The notes under the pieces were generated by a model that did not search any database, was not told where the DNA came from, and worked only from the letters and a program-made list of their open reading frames with translations. 64,000 nt of DNA from Streptomyces sp. SKN60. Its GTDB lineage: Bacteria > Actinomycetota > Actinomycetes > Streptomycetales > Streptomycetaceae. The position numbers were made by a program, and so were the translations under genes. Below, piece by piece: positions 41,747-49,927 of this stretch; position 1 is the first letter of the stretch, and every line of letters begins with the position of its first letter. The stretch lies in NCBI RefSeq assembly GCF_026236535.1, contig NZ_JAHTMW010000016.1, positions 1 through 64,000 of the forward strand, in the 5' to 3' direction.

Positions 41747-43702
41747 ATGGCCACGCCCCCCGCCACCCGTTCCAGTCGCCTGCGGGCGTGGATGCTGGAA
41801 GGCCTGTCCGACATGGGCAAGGGCAAGCCCTCCCGGCCGGCCGAGCCGGCTCCGGACGCCGGGCACAAGGGGCAGCCCTGGTACCGGGTGATGTGTCTGA
41901 CCGGTGTCGACTACTTCTCGACCCTCGGCTACCAGCCGGGCATCGCGGCCCTTGCCGCCGGGCTCCTCTCCCCCATCGCGACGATCGTGCTCGTGATCGT
42001 GACCCTGGCGGGCGCGCTGCCGGTCTACCGGCGGGTGGCGGAGGAGAGCCCGCACGGCGAGGGCTCGATCGCGATGCTGTCGCGGCTGCTGTCCTTCTGG
42101 AAGGGCAAGCTCTTCGTCCTGACCCTGCTGGGCTTCGCGGCCACCGACTTCCTCATCACCATCACCCTGTCGGCCGCCGACGCCTCCACCCACCTGGTGG
42201 AGAACCCGCATCTGGAATCGGCCCTGCACGACAAGCAGGTGCTGATCACGATGATCCTCATCGCGCTGCTCGGCGCGGTGTTCCTCAAGGGCTTCCTGGA
42301 GGCCATCGGCGTCGCCGTCGCCCTGGTCGCGGTCTATCTCGCGCTCAACGCCGTCGTCGTGGTCACCGGCCTGTACCACGTCCTCACCGAGGGCCATGTC
42401 GTCACCGACTGGACCTCCGCCCTCACACAGGAGCACGGCAACATCTTCGTCATGGTCGGCGTCGCGCTGATCGTCTTCCCGAAGCTGGCGCTCGGCATGT
42501 CCGGCTTCGAGACGGGTGTGGCGGTGATGCCGCACGTCCAGGGTGCTGCCGACGACACGGAGGCCAAGCCCGCCGGCCGGATCCGGGGCACGAAGAAGCT
42601 GCTGACCACGGCCGCGCTCATCATGAGCGTCTTCCTGATCTCCACCAGCTTCATCACCACCGTCCTCATCCCGCACCAGGAGTTCGAGCCCGGCGGCAAG
42701 GCGAACGGCCGCGCGCTCGCCTACCTCGCGCACGAGTACCTCGGCGGCGCCTTCGGCACCCTCTACGACGTCTCGACGATCGCGATCCTCTGGTTCGCGG
42801 GCGCGTCCGCGATGGCCGGCCTGCTCAACCTGATGCCGCGCTACCTGCCGAAGTACGGCATGGCCCCGCACTGGGCCCGCGCCGTGCGCCCCATGGTGAT
42901 CACCTTCACCCTGGTCGCGTTCCTCGTCACCTGGATCTTCGACGCCGACGTCGACGCCCAGGGCGGCGCCTACGCCACCGGTGTCCTCGTCCTGATGAGT
43001 TCGGCGGCCATCGCGGTGACCATCGCCGCCCGCCGCGCCGGGCAGCGCGGCTGGACGATCGGCTTCGCGACCATCTCGGCGGTCCTGCTGTACGTCACCG
43101 TCGTGAACGTCATCGAGCGCCCCGACGGTGTGAAGATCGGTGCCTGTTTCATCGCCGGCATCATCCTCATCTCGCTGCTCTCCCGGCTCGGCCGCGCCTT
43201 CGAGCTGCGCGTCACGCACGTCGAGCTGGACGAGATGGCCGAGCGGTTCATCCAGGACATCTCCCGGCGCACCCCGCGCTTCATCGCGAACGAGCCGGAC
43301 AACCGGGACGCCGAGGAGTACCGGTCGAAGAAGGACCAGATCCGCGCCGACAACGACATCCCCGGCACCGAGGACTTCGTGTTCGTCGAGGTGACGGTCA
43401 CCGACCCGTCGGAGTTCGAGGCCGGTCTGACGGTCCGCGGCGAGGTCCTGCACGAGCGCTACCGGGTGCTGACGGTGGAGAGCTCCTCCGTGCCCAACGC
43501 GCTCGCGGCCCTGCTGCTCCACGCCCGGGACCTCACCGGGGTCCGCCCGCACATCTACTTCGAGTGGACCGAGGGCAACCCCTTCGCCAACTTCTTCCGC
43601 TTCTTCCTCTTCGGCCGCGGCGAGGTCGCGCCGACCACCCGTGAGGTGCTGCGCGAGGCGGAGCCGGACCGGGAGCTCCGGCCGCGCGTCCACGTGGGCT
43701 GA
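41747..43702 (+). CDS. APC family amino-acid permease with C-terminal soluble domain
   Basis: A 651-residue transporter with about 12 membrane helices and a C-terminal cytosolic domain of roughly 200 residues (from ELRVTHVELDEMAERFIQDISRRTP). The start of the transport domain is WYRVMCLTGVDYFSTLGYQPGIAALAAG, as in a large actinobacterial APC subfamily. Substrate unknown. GCAGGAG precedes the ATG. It lies directly downstream of the biosynthetic operon on the same strand; supply of Trp is conceivable, but the family is also a common housekeeping gene. Confidence 0.85.
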   Translation: MATPPATRSSRLRAWMLEGLSDMGKGKPSRPAEPAPDAGHKGQPWYRVMCLTGVDYFSTLGYQPGIAALAAGLLSPIATIVLVIVTLAGALPVYRRVAEESPHGEGSIAMLSRLLSFWKGKLFVLTLLGFAATDFLITITLSAADASTHLVENPHLESALHDKQVLITMILIALLGAVFLKGFLEAIGVAVALVAVYLALNAVVVVTGLYHVLTEGHVVTDWTSALTQEHGNIFVMVGVALIVFPKLALGMSGFETGVAVMPHVQGAADDTEAKPAGRIRGTKKLLTTAALIMSVFLISTSFITTVLIPHQEFEPGGKANGRALAYLAHEYLGGAFGTLYDVSTIAILWFAGASAMAGLLNLMPRYLPKYGMAPHWARAVRPMVITFTLVAFLVTWIFDADVDAQGGAYATGVLVLMSSAAIAVTIAARRAGQRGWTIGFATISAVLLYVTVVNVIERPDGVKIGACFIAGIILISLLSRLGRAFELRVTHVELDEMAERFIQDISRRTPRFIANEPDNRDAEEYRSKKDQIRADNDIPGTEDFVFVEVTVTDPSEFEAGLTVRGEVLHERYRVLTVESSSVPNALAALLLHARDLTGVRPHIYFEWTEGNPFANFFRFFLFGRGEVAPTTREVLREAEPDRELRPRVHVG

Positions 43703-43725
43703 CCAGCCCCGCTGCCCACTCTCCC

Positions 43726-43731
43726 TATACT
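43726..43731 (+). promoter_or_regulatory. -10 element of the SGNH hydrolase gene, leaderless
   Basis: TATACT lies seven bases before the ATG at 43739 and no ribosome binding site is present (CTCAACAAT), so the mRNA probably begins at or next to the start codon. The -35 is poorly defined. Confidence 0.55.
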
Positions 43732-43738
43732 CAACAAT

Positions 43739-44560
43739 ATGAATAATGAACGGCGCGATGAGGTGGCGTCCTCCGAGACCCGTTACCTGCGGTACGTCGC
43801 CCTCGGCGACAGCCAGACCGAGGGCGTCGGGGACGGCGACGACACCACCGGGCTGCGCGGCTGGGCCGACCGGCTCGCCGAGCTGGCAGCCGGGTCGAAC
43901 CCGGGGCTGCGGTACGCCAATCTCGCCGTACGCGGACGGCTCGCCGGCCAGGTGCGGGCCGAGCAGCTCGGTCCCGCGCTCGCTCTGGCGCCCGATCTCG
44001 CCACCGTGGTCGCCGGGGTCAACGACCTGCTGCGGCCGCGCTTCGACGCCGACGAGGTCGCGGGGCACCTGGCGGCGATGTTCGCGGCGCTCGGCGCGGG
44101 CGGCGCCCGGGTCGCCACCCTGACCTTCCCCGACCTCACCGTGCTGATCCCGGCGGCCCGCCCGGTCGCGCCCCGGATCGCCGCGCTCAACGCGCGGATC
44201 CGGGAGGCCGCCCGTACGCACGGCGTCACCGTCCTGGAGAGCGGCGCCCACCCGGTGGTCACCGACCCGCGGCTCTGGAGCCGCGACCGGCTCCACGCCT
44301 CGCCGCTCGGGCACGCCCGTATCGCCGCCGCCTTCGCCGACCTCCTCGGCCTCCCGGGCAGCGACGACAGCTGGAGCCGCCCGCTGCCGCCGCCCGCCGG
44401 CCGCCCCGCGACCGGACTGCGCGCCGTCGGTACGGAGCTGGCCTGGGCCACGGCCTTCCTCGGCCCCTGGCTCGGGCGCCGGCTGCGCGGCCGCTCCTCC
44501 GGCGACGGGCGTACCGCGAAGCGCCCGGAGCTGACCGCGGTGGCGGCGGCCCGGACCTAG
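43739..44560 (+). CDS. SGNH/GDSL hydrolase
   Basis: A 273-residue esterase-like protein. Block I is GDSQTEG with the catalytic Ser, block III is GVNDLL, and block V is DRLHASPLGH with the Asp-His pair. It lacks a signal peptide, and the C-terminus carries an Arg-rich tail (LGRRLRGRSSGDGRTAKR). An AT-rich opening (ATGAATAATGAA) and a -10 box immediately upstream suggest a leaderless start. Substrate unknown. Confidence 0.88.
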   Translation: MNNERRDEVASSETRYLRYVALGDSQTEGVGDGDDTTGLRGWADRLAELAAGSNPGLRYANLAVRGRLAGQVRAEQLGPALALAPDLATVVAGVNDLLRPRFDADEVAGHLAAMFAALGAGGARVATLTFPDLTVLIPAARPVAPRIAALNARIREAARTHGVTVLESGAHPVVTDPRLWSRDRLHASPLGHARIAAAFADLLGLPGSDDSWSRPLPPPAGRPATGLRAVGTELAWATAFLGPWLGRRLRGRSSGDGRTAKRPELTAVAAART

Positions 44561-45177
44561 GAAGCGTGCTGGTCGCGGCGGCCGCGGACGGTCAGGGCGA
44601 CGACGGAGACGAGGAACCAGAAGGCGCCGAAGGCCGAGTAGCCGGCGACGGAGGACAGGCCGCTCGTCGGCGAGGCGGACATGGCGGCGAAGGAGCCGCC
44701 GGCCAGGACGGACAGCCCGCCACTGATGATCATGGGCCACTGGGCGCCGACGGTGCGCCGGCGCCGGATCGCGACGACGAGCTGGATCGCTCCGGAGAGA
44801 AGGGCCCAGACCCCGAACACGAGCAGGGCCGTCCCGACGGTGGCGAAGGTCGCACCGAGCATCCCGGCGGCGGTGGCGAGGCCGAGGGCCACGTTGATGG
44901 CGCCGACCCGGTCCATCGGGCCGGTGCCGGCCAGGCGCCGTTCCAGGAGCGTGGCGACGGCGTCCCACAGGGGGTAGATCACGAGCAGCACGGCCGCGAT
45001 CGCCGTGGGCCGGTCCGTCGAGTCGAGTGAGGCGGAGGTCGTGAGGACGAGTGCCACCCAGATCAGGGAGAAGACGACTCGGATCAGATGGAGCGAGCGG
45101 AGCCCGGAGGGCGTCGCCGCGGCCGGGGTCGCGGTCGTGGTCGTGGTCGTGTGCGAAGTCGCGGAGGTCTGCGTCAT
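44557..45177 (-). CDS. HdeD-like (DUF308) membrane protein
   Basis: A 206-residue membrane protein with about six hydrophobic segments and short loops, after a 25-residue Thr/Ala-rich N-terminus. The spacing resembles DUF308/HdeD proteins. The ATG at 45177 has a poor ribosome binding site. It is divergent from the histidine kinase gene across a gap holding a pair of large palindromes, so it is probably part of the regulon of that two-component system. It converges on the SGNH gene, with the ends overlapping by four bases. Confidence 0.7.
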   Translation of the reverse strand: MTQTSATSHTTTTTTATPAAATPSGLRSLHLIRVVFSLIWVALVLTTSASLDSTDRPTAIAAVLLVIYPLWDAVATLLERRLAGTGPMDRVGAINVALGLATAAGMLGATFATVGTALLVFGVWALLSGAIQLVVAIRRRRTVGAQWPMIISGGLSVLAGGSFAAMSASPTSGLSSVAGYSAFGAFWFLVSVVALTVRGRRDQHAS

Positions 45178-45252
45178 CGGGTGTCCCGTGGTGTGAGCGT
45201 GATGGTGTGAGGCGGTCGCCTCGACGAGGAGTCTTGGCGGCCTCGGGACGGT

Positions 45253-45274
45253 CCGTGTACTTCGAACGAAGTAG
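45253..45274. promoter_or_regulatory. Palindromic operator, inverted copy 1
   Basis: Contains TACTTCG-AA-CGAAGTA (45258-45273), a perfect 7-base inverted repeat. The whole 22-base element is the exact reverse complement of the one at 45318-45339; centres are 61 bases apart, about six helical turns. It lies 76 bases from the HdeD-like start and likely binds the adjacent response regulator. Confidence 0.7.
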
Positions 45275-45317
45275 TTCCGCCGACTCCTTCGCGCCGGAGG
45301 GGTTCCGGGCCCGCCGT

Positions 45318-45339
45318 CTACTTCGTTCGAAGTACACGG
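45318..45339. promoter_or_regulatory. Palindromic operator, inverted copy 2
   Basis: Contains TACTTCG-TT-CGAAGTA (45319-45334). The element is an exact inverted copy of 45253-45274 and ends 29 bases before the histidine kinase start. The pair may hold a looped or cooperative regulator complex. Confidence 0.7.
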
Positions 45340-45368
45340 CGGCGGCACAGGTGGCCGAGAATCGGACC

Positions 45369-46577
45369 ATGGTCAAGGCGCAGAACAGTCAGGACGGGCC
45401 CGTGGCGCCCCTGTGGGTCCGCCGCCCCGAGGCGCTGCACCTCGCCGCCTACGCGGTGGCCGCGCTGGTGTTCACCGGCCAGATCGTGGCCGTGGTCCTG
45501 CGCGGGTCGGACGGGCCGACGGTCCTGTCCGTGCTCCTCGCCGGCGGCGGTGTCGCCCTCTCCTGGTGGCGGCCGTGGGCCGGCCTTGTCGTGGTGAGCG
45601 GGGCGTCCTTCGCCGTCACGGCGGTGGGCCACGATCCCCTGTCGGTGTGGATGATGGCGGTGCTCGTCCTGTTCTCGGTCACCCTCAGGGGGAGACAGCC
45701 GCTGGTAGGCATCAGCATCGTGGCGGCGTTCTTCCTGGGGGCGTTCATGACCGTGGGAGGCTTCCGCGGCGGGGCGATCGTGGGATCCGCCGCGCTCTTC
45801 TCGGCCATCGCGGGCGGCGCGACCGGGGCCGCGCTGCGCATCCACCGGGAGCACTGGCTCACCCTGGAGGAACGGGCCGAGAGCGCCCTCGCCACCCGCG
45901 AGATCGAGGCCACCCGGCGGGTGACCGAGGAACGCCTCCGCATCGCCCGGGACCTCCACGACGTCATCGGCCACCAAGTGGCGATGCTGAGCATGCATCT
46001 GGGTGCCGCGGAGATCGGGCTGCCCGAGGACGCCGAGTCCTCCCGTCAGGCCCTCGTCTCGGCCAGGTCCAGCGCCCGCACCGTCGTGGTCGAGACGCAG
46101 CGGATCCTCGCGCTCCTCCGGCTCGGCGACGACAGCTCCGACGGCGAGGCGCTCCGGCCGACCCCGGCGCTCAGCGGTCTGGAGGGACTGATCGCCTCCT
46201 TCGAGAGCATCGGCCTCGACGTCCGGCCGTCCCTCGCCCTCCCCGCCGGTTTCGTGGAGCCCAGCGTCGGCGTGGCGGTCTACCGGGTGCTTCAGGAGGC
46301 GCTCACGAACGCCTACCGGCACGGAGAGGGGGCGGCGACGGTGGAGCTGCGCGAGCACGACGGCAGGATCTGTCTCACCGTGGAGAACCGTGTCGGCCGC
46401 TCGGCGACCCGCGGCGCCGGGCCGGGCGGCGGACACGGCGGCGGACACGGCGGCGGCCTCGGACTCGTGGGAATGCGCGAGCGCGTCGAGTCCTCCCACG
46501 GGCGGCTGACGATCGAGAGCGACGACGACCGGTTCCGGGTCCATGCCGAGTTCAGCCCGCTGGGAGCCGCCGTATGA
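45369..46577 (+). CDS. NarL-type sensor histidine kinase
   Basis: A 402-residue membrane sensor. Four to five N-terminal helices (AAYAVAALVFTGQIVAVVL onward) precede the HisKA_3 dimerisation domain with phospho-acceptor His197 (IARDLHDVIGHQVAML) and an HATPase domain (YRVLQEALTNAYRHG, GLGLVGMRERV). Gly/His repeats (GGGHGGGHGGGLG) sit in the ATP lid. The ATG at 45369 follows copy 2 of the palindromic operator. It overlaps the regulator start by four bases. No sensory domain outside the membrane is visible. Confidence 0.92.
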   Translation: MVKAQNSQDGPVAPLWVRRPEALHLAAYAVAALVFTGQIVAVVLRGSDGPTVLSVLLAGGGVALSWWRPWAGLVVVSGASFAVTAVGHDPLSVWMMAVLVLFSVTLRGRQPLVGISIVAAFFLGAFMTVGGFRGGAIVGSAALFSAIAGGATGAALRIHREHWLTLEERAESALATREIEATRRVTEERLRIARDLHDVIGHQVAMLSMHLGAAEIGLPEDAESSRQALVSARSSARTVVVETQRILALLRLGDDSSDGEALRPTPALSGLEGLIASFESIGLDVRPSLALPAGFVEPSVGVAVYRVLQEALTNAYRHGEGAATVELREHDGRICLTVENRVGRSATRGAGPGGGHGGGHGGGLGLVGMRERVESSHGRLTIESDDDRFRVHAEFSPLGAAV

Positions 46578-47236
46578 CGACGCGGATTCTGATCGTCGAC
46601 GACCAGGACGAGATCCGGGCCGGCATCAAGGCGATGCTCCGGCTCGACCCGGGTCTGGTCGTCGTGGGCGACCTCTCCGACGGGCTCCAGGTCGTCCCCT
46701 TCCTCCGCGAGCACCCGGTCGACCTGGTCCTGATGGACATCCGGATGCCCGGCATCGACGGGGTCGAGGCCACCCGCCGGATCCGCAAGGAGCACCCGCC
46801 GGAGAAGACCCGGGTGATCGTGCTGACCACGTTCGACCAGGACGACATCGTGCTGGCCGCCCTCCGCGCGGGCGCCAACGGCTTCCTGAGCAAGACGGTG
46901 AGCCCCGCCGAACTGGTCGCCGGCATCACCGAGGTCGTCGGCGGCGGCGGTGCGCTGTCGGCCGCCGCGACGGCCGCGCTCATCGGGCACATGACCGACA
47001 GTCCGCCCCCGGTGGTCGACCGGGAGCTGCTGCGCCGTTTCGACGCGCTGACCCCGCGGGAGCGGGACGTGGTCGTGCTCGTCGCGAGCGGGCTCGGCAA
47101 CGACGAGATCGCGGCCCAGATGTCGGTGTCGCCGTTCACCGTGAAGACGCACGCGGTGCGGGCCATGACGAAGGTCGGCGCACGCGACCGGGCACAGCTC
47201 GTCTCGTTCACCTTCCGGGCCGGCCTCTACCCCTGA
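46574..47236 (+). CDS. NarL/LuxR-family response regulator
   Basis: A 220-residue regulator. The receiver domain has Asp55 (VLMDIRMPGIDGVEA), DD at the N-terminus and Lys in NGFLSKTVS; the C-terminal HTH is LTPRERDVVVLVASGLGNDEIAAQMSVSPFTVKTHAVRAMTKVG. ATGA overlap with the kinase makes an obligate pair. The palindromic sites in the upstream divergent promoter are its best candidate targets. A hairpin follows the stop. Confidence 0.93.
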   Translation: MTTRILIVDDQDEIRAGIKAMLRLDPGLVVVGDLSDGLQVVPFLREHPVDLVLMDIRMPGIDGVEATRRIRKEHPPEKTRVIVLTTFDQDDIVLAALRAGANGFLSKTVSPAELVAGITEVVGGGGALSAAATAALIGHMTDSPPPVVDRELLRRFDALTPRERDVVVLVASGLGNDEIAAQMSVSPFTVKTHAVRAMTKVGARDRAQLVSFTFRAGLYP

Positions 47237-47248
47237 CCGCCCGGCTCC

Positions 47249-47265
47249 TTCGGCAGCCCGCCGAA
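47249..47265 (+). terminator. Hairpin after the response regulator
   Basis: TTCGGC-AGCCC-GCCGAA forms a perfect 6-base stem ending in AAA, nested within a weaker outer pairing (CCGCCCGG with CCGGGGGCGG). It starts 12 bases after the stop and would separate the two-component genes from the ABC-F unit. Confidence 0.45.
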
Positions 47266-47309
47266 AATCCGGGGGCGGCCGGTCGGGGTGCCCTGTTACG
47301 GTGGGCCGC

Positions 47310-47342
47310 ATGGGTTCGTACGCGTACTACTTCTTCCGCTGA
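47310..47342 (+). CDS. Aromatic-rich 10-residue leader peptide upstream of ABC-F gene
   Basis: MGSYAYYFFR, with TGA, lies 130 bases before the ABC-F start. Three Tyr, two Phe and a terminal Arg codon are improbable by chance in this GC-rich gap. TACGGT at 47297-47302 could be a -10, making the transcript leaderless. Such short frames before ABC-F or erm genes commonly control them by ribosome stalling and attenuation when an antibiotic is present. Confidence 0.6.
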   Translation: MGSYAYYFFR

Positions 47343-47371
47343 TCCAGGACAGGGACACGGCGTGAACCGCT

Positions 47372-47387
47372 GACGCGCAGCCGCGTC
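47372..47387 (+). promoter_or_regulatory. Attenuator-like hairpin in the ABC-F leader
   Basis: GACGCG-CAGC-CGCGTC is a perfect 6-base stem, 29 bases beyond the leader peptide stop and 86 before the ABC-F start. It overlaps the stop of a tiny frame (GTG AAC CGC TGA). Its position fits an attenuator or anti-attenuator arm. Confidence 0.4.
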
Positions 47388-47472
47388 GGGCAGGAGGCCG
47401 CCGGTGTCCGCGCGCGCCCGCACGGCGCGCCACGCCCCGATCAGTCGAACCCATCCCCCAGGGAATACCACC

Positions 47473-49104
47473 ATGCGCGACCGCGCCCAGCTCACGCTGC
47501 TCCATGTCTCCCAGTCCTACGGCGACCGCCAGGTCCTCCAGGACGTCTCCTTCACCGTCCGGCCCGGCGAGCGGGTCGCCGTCGTCGGCGAGAACGGCTC
47601 CGGCAAGTCCACCCTGCTGCGGCTGATCGCCGGGGCCGAGGCCCCGGAGGCCGGGGAGGTGACCGTGCGCTTCCCCGGCGGCAGCGCACGGCTCGCCCAG
47701 ACGCTCGGCGAGACCTTCGCCGTCGGTCCCGGCCACACCGTCCGCGACGCCGTCGACGCGGCGCTCACCGAACTCCGCACGCTCGAAGCCGCGTTGCGGG
47801 AGGCGGAGCAGACCCTCGCCGACGCAGACGCCGAACAGCTCACCGCGTACGGGGAGCTGCTCGAACGCTTCGAGGAACGCGGCGGCTACGAGGCCGATGC
47901 CCGGATGGCCGCGGCACTCGACGGGCTCGGCCTCGGGCACGTCCCGTACGAGCGCCGGATCGGCACCCTGTCCGGCGGCGAGCAGTCCCGGCTCGCGCTC
48001 GCCTGTGTGCTGTCCTCCGGGGCCGAACTGCTGCTGCTCGACGAACCCACCAACCACCTCGACCGCGCGGCGGTCGGCTGGCTGCGGGACCGGTTGCGCG
48101 CCCATCGCGGGACGGTGGTCGCCGTCACCCACGACCGGGCGTTCCTGGAGGCGACCGCCACGAGCATCCTGGAGGTCGACCGGGACAGCCGGAGCGTGAC
48201 GCGGTACGGCGACGGCTGGGCCGGCTACCGCGCGGCGCGGGCGGCGGCCCGGCGGCGCCAGGCGCAGGAGCACCAGGAGTGGCGGGACGAGGTGGCCCGC
48301 ACCGAGGAGTTGGTGGCCGCGGCGGGGCAGCGGCTCGCCGCGACCGGGCGGGACCCGAAGCAGGGCTTCGGCAAGCACCGGCGGTCCAGCGAGAACAAGC
48401 TGTCGGGCCAGGTACGGGCCGCCCGCGGGCGGCTCGCCGATCTCCTCGCGCACCCGGTCGCACCGCCGCCCGAACCCCTGCGTTTCCGCGCCCACTTCGG
48501 CGGCTCCCCAGCGGACGCGGACGCCGGCGCCGAGCTGAGCGGGATCACGGTCGGTGACCGGCTCGCCGTTGACGAGCTGCGCCTGGAGCCCGGTGACCGG
48601 CTGCTCGTCTCGGGCCCCAACGGGGCGGGGAAGTCCACCCTGTTGCGGGTCCTGGCGGGCGAACTCGATCCGGATTCCGGCACGGTACGGCTGCCCGCCC
48701 GCATCGGCCACCTCGCCCAGGAACTGCCCCCCGTCGCCCCGCCCCTGCCGCTGCTCGCCGCCTACGCCCAGGGCCGCCCCGGCCTGCCCGAGGACCACGC
48801 CGACGAACTCCTCGCCCTCGGCCTCTTCCGCGCGGACGACTTCCACGTCCCGGTGCGCGCCCTCTCGGTGGGCCAGCGCCGCCGCCTTGAGCTCGCCCGC
48901 CTGGTGTCGCGCCCGGTGGACCTGCTCATCCTCGACGAACCGACCAACCACCTGGCGCTGTCCCTGATCGAGGAACTCGAGTCCGCGCTGGCCGCCTTCG
49001 CGGGCCCGGTCGTGGCGGTCTCGCACGACGACCGCTTCCGAGAGTCCTTCGGCGGGACACTGCTCGAGCTGCGCTCGGGCCGGGCGGTGGTGCCGGCCGG
49101 CTGA
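47473..49104 (+). CDS. ABC-F type ATP-binding protein
   Basis: A 543-residue soluble protein with two ABC domains and no membrane domain. Walker A motifs are GENGSGKST at 39 and GPNGAGKST at 381; signatures LSGGEQ and LSVGQR; Walker B LLLLDEPTNHLD and LLILDEPTNHLA. The basic, Gln/Glu-rich linker (QEHQEWRDEVARTEEL...GFGKHRRSSENKLSGQ) is typical of ribosome-binding ABC-F proteins, many of which protect against macrolides, lincosamides or streptogramins. The ATG follows AGGGAA. A leader peptide and hairpin precede it. Confidence 0.88.
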   Translation: MRDRAQLTLLHVSQSYGDRQVLQDVSFTVRPGERVAVVGENGSGKSTLLRLIAGAEAPEAGEVTVRFPGGSARLAQTLGETFAVGPGHTVRDAVDAALTELRTLEAALREAEQTLADADAEQLTAYGELLERFEERGGYEADARMAAALDGLGLGHVPYERRIGTLSGGEQSRLALACVLSSGAELLLLDEPTNHLDRAAVGWLRDRLRAHRGTVVAVTHDRAFLEATATSILEVDRDSRSVTRYGDGWAGYRAARAAARRRQAQEHQEWRDEVARTEELVAAAGQRLAATGRDPKQGFGKHRRSSENKLSGQVRAARGRLADLLAHPVAPPPEPLRFRAHFGGSPADADAGAELSGITVGDRLAVDELRLEPGDRLLVSGPNGAGKSTLLRVLAGELDPDSGTVRLPARIGHLAQELPPVAPPLPLLAAYAQGRPGLPEDHADELLALGLFRADDFHVPVRALSVGQRRRLELARLVSRPVDLLILDEPTNHLALSLIEELESALAAFAGPVVAVSHDDRFRESFGGTLLELRSGRAVVPAG

Positions 49105-49114
49105 CCGGGCCGGG

Positions 49115-49927
49115 TCAGCCGCTCGCCGCCGCCCGCTGCTGGGCGATCCGTGCCGGGTCCCAGCCGCGGCGGGGGACGGAGTCCAGCAGGAGGCGGGTGT
49201 AGGGGTGTTCGGGGGCGGTGAGGACGCGGGGCGTGGGGCCGGACTCGGCGATGCGGCCGTGGTGGAGGACCACGAGGTCGTCGGTGACGTGGCGGACGAC
49301 GCCGAGGTCGTGGGTGACGAAGAGATAGCCGACGCCGGCCTCGCGGCGGATGCGGGTGAGGAGTTCGAGGATCTGGGCCTGGATGGAGACGTCCAGGGCG
49401 GCGACGGCCTCGTCGAGGACCAGGACCCGGGGTTCGGCGGCCAGCGCGCGGGCGATGGCGACGCGTTGGCGCTGACCGCCGGAGAGGGCGCGGGGCAGGG
49501 CGGCGGCTTCACGGGGGCCGAGGCCGACCTGGTCGAGGAGTTCGGTGACCCGGGCCCGGCGGGCGGCCGGGGCGAGGCGGAAGTGCAGGCGCAGCACCTC
49601 GTCGACGCAGCCGCCGACGGTGACGCGCGGGTCGAGCGAGAGATAGGGGTCCTGGAAGACCATCTGGATCTCGCGGGCGCGGGCGAGGCGTTCGGCCCGG
49701 CCGCGGGGGCGGGCGGAGCGGTCGCGGCCGTCGAGGGTGACGGTGCCGGCGTCGGCGCGTTCGAGGCCGACGAGCATGCGGACGGTGGTGGTCTTGCCGC
49801 TGCCCGACTCGCCGACGATGCCGAGGGAGGAGCCGGGGGCGAGGGTGAAGGAGACGTCGTCGACGGCGGTGTGGGCGCCGTACGTCTTGCGCAGTCCGCG
49901 CACCACGAGTCCAGGGGCGGAGGTCAC
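49115..49927 (-). CDS. Peptide/nickel-type ABC transporter ATPase (DppF-like)
   Basis: A 270-residue ATPase: Walker A GESGSGKTT, LSGGQRQRVAIARAL, Walker B LVLDEAVAALD (Ala replaces the more usual Pro-Thr/Ser), and H-loop VTHDLG. It is the last gene of the five-gene importer operon; its ATG overlaps the previous stop by four bases. It would energise import with the DppD-like partner. The gene ends ten bases from the convergent ABC-F gene. Confidence 0.92.
   Translation of the reverse strand: MTSAPGLVVRGLRKTYGAHTAVDDVSFTLAPGSSLGIVGESGSGKTTTVRMLVGLERADAGTVTLDGRDRSARPRGRAERLARAREIQMVFQDPYLSLDPRVTVGGCVDEVLRLHFRLAPAARRARVTELLDQVGLGPREAAALPRALSGGQRQRVAIARALAAEPRVLVLDEAVAALDVSIQAQILELLTRIRREAGVGYLFVTHDLGVVRHVTDDLVVLHHGRIAESGPTPRVLTAPEHPYTRLLLDSVPRRGWDPARIAQQRAAASG

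Noticed and set aside
41120..45376. A 1418-codon minus-strand open frame across P450, permease and SGNH genes
   Set aside because: Same artefact: low-complexity translation, no start signal, and it covers four recognisable genes on the other strand (and the HdeD-like gene in another frame).
47362..47373. A three-codon frame (GTG AAC CGC TGA) as a second leader peptide
   Set aside because: Too short to judge; noted only because its stop overlaps the hairpin.
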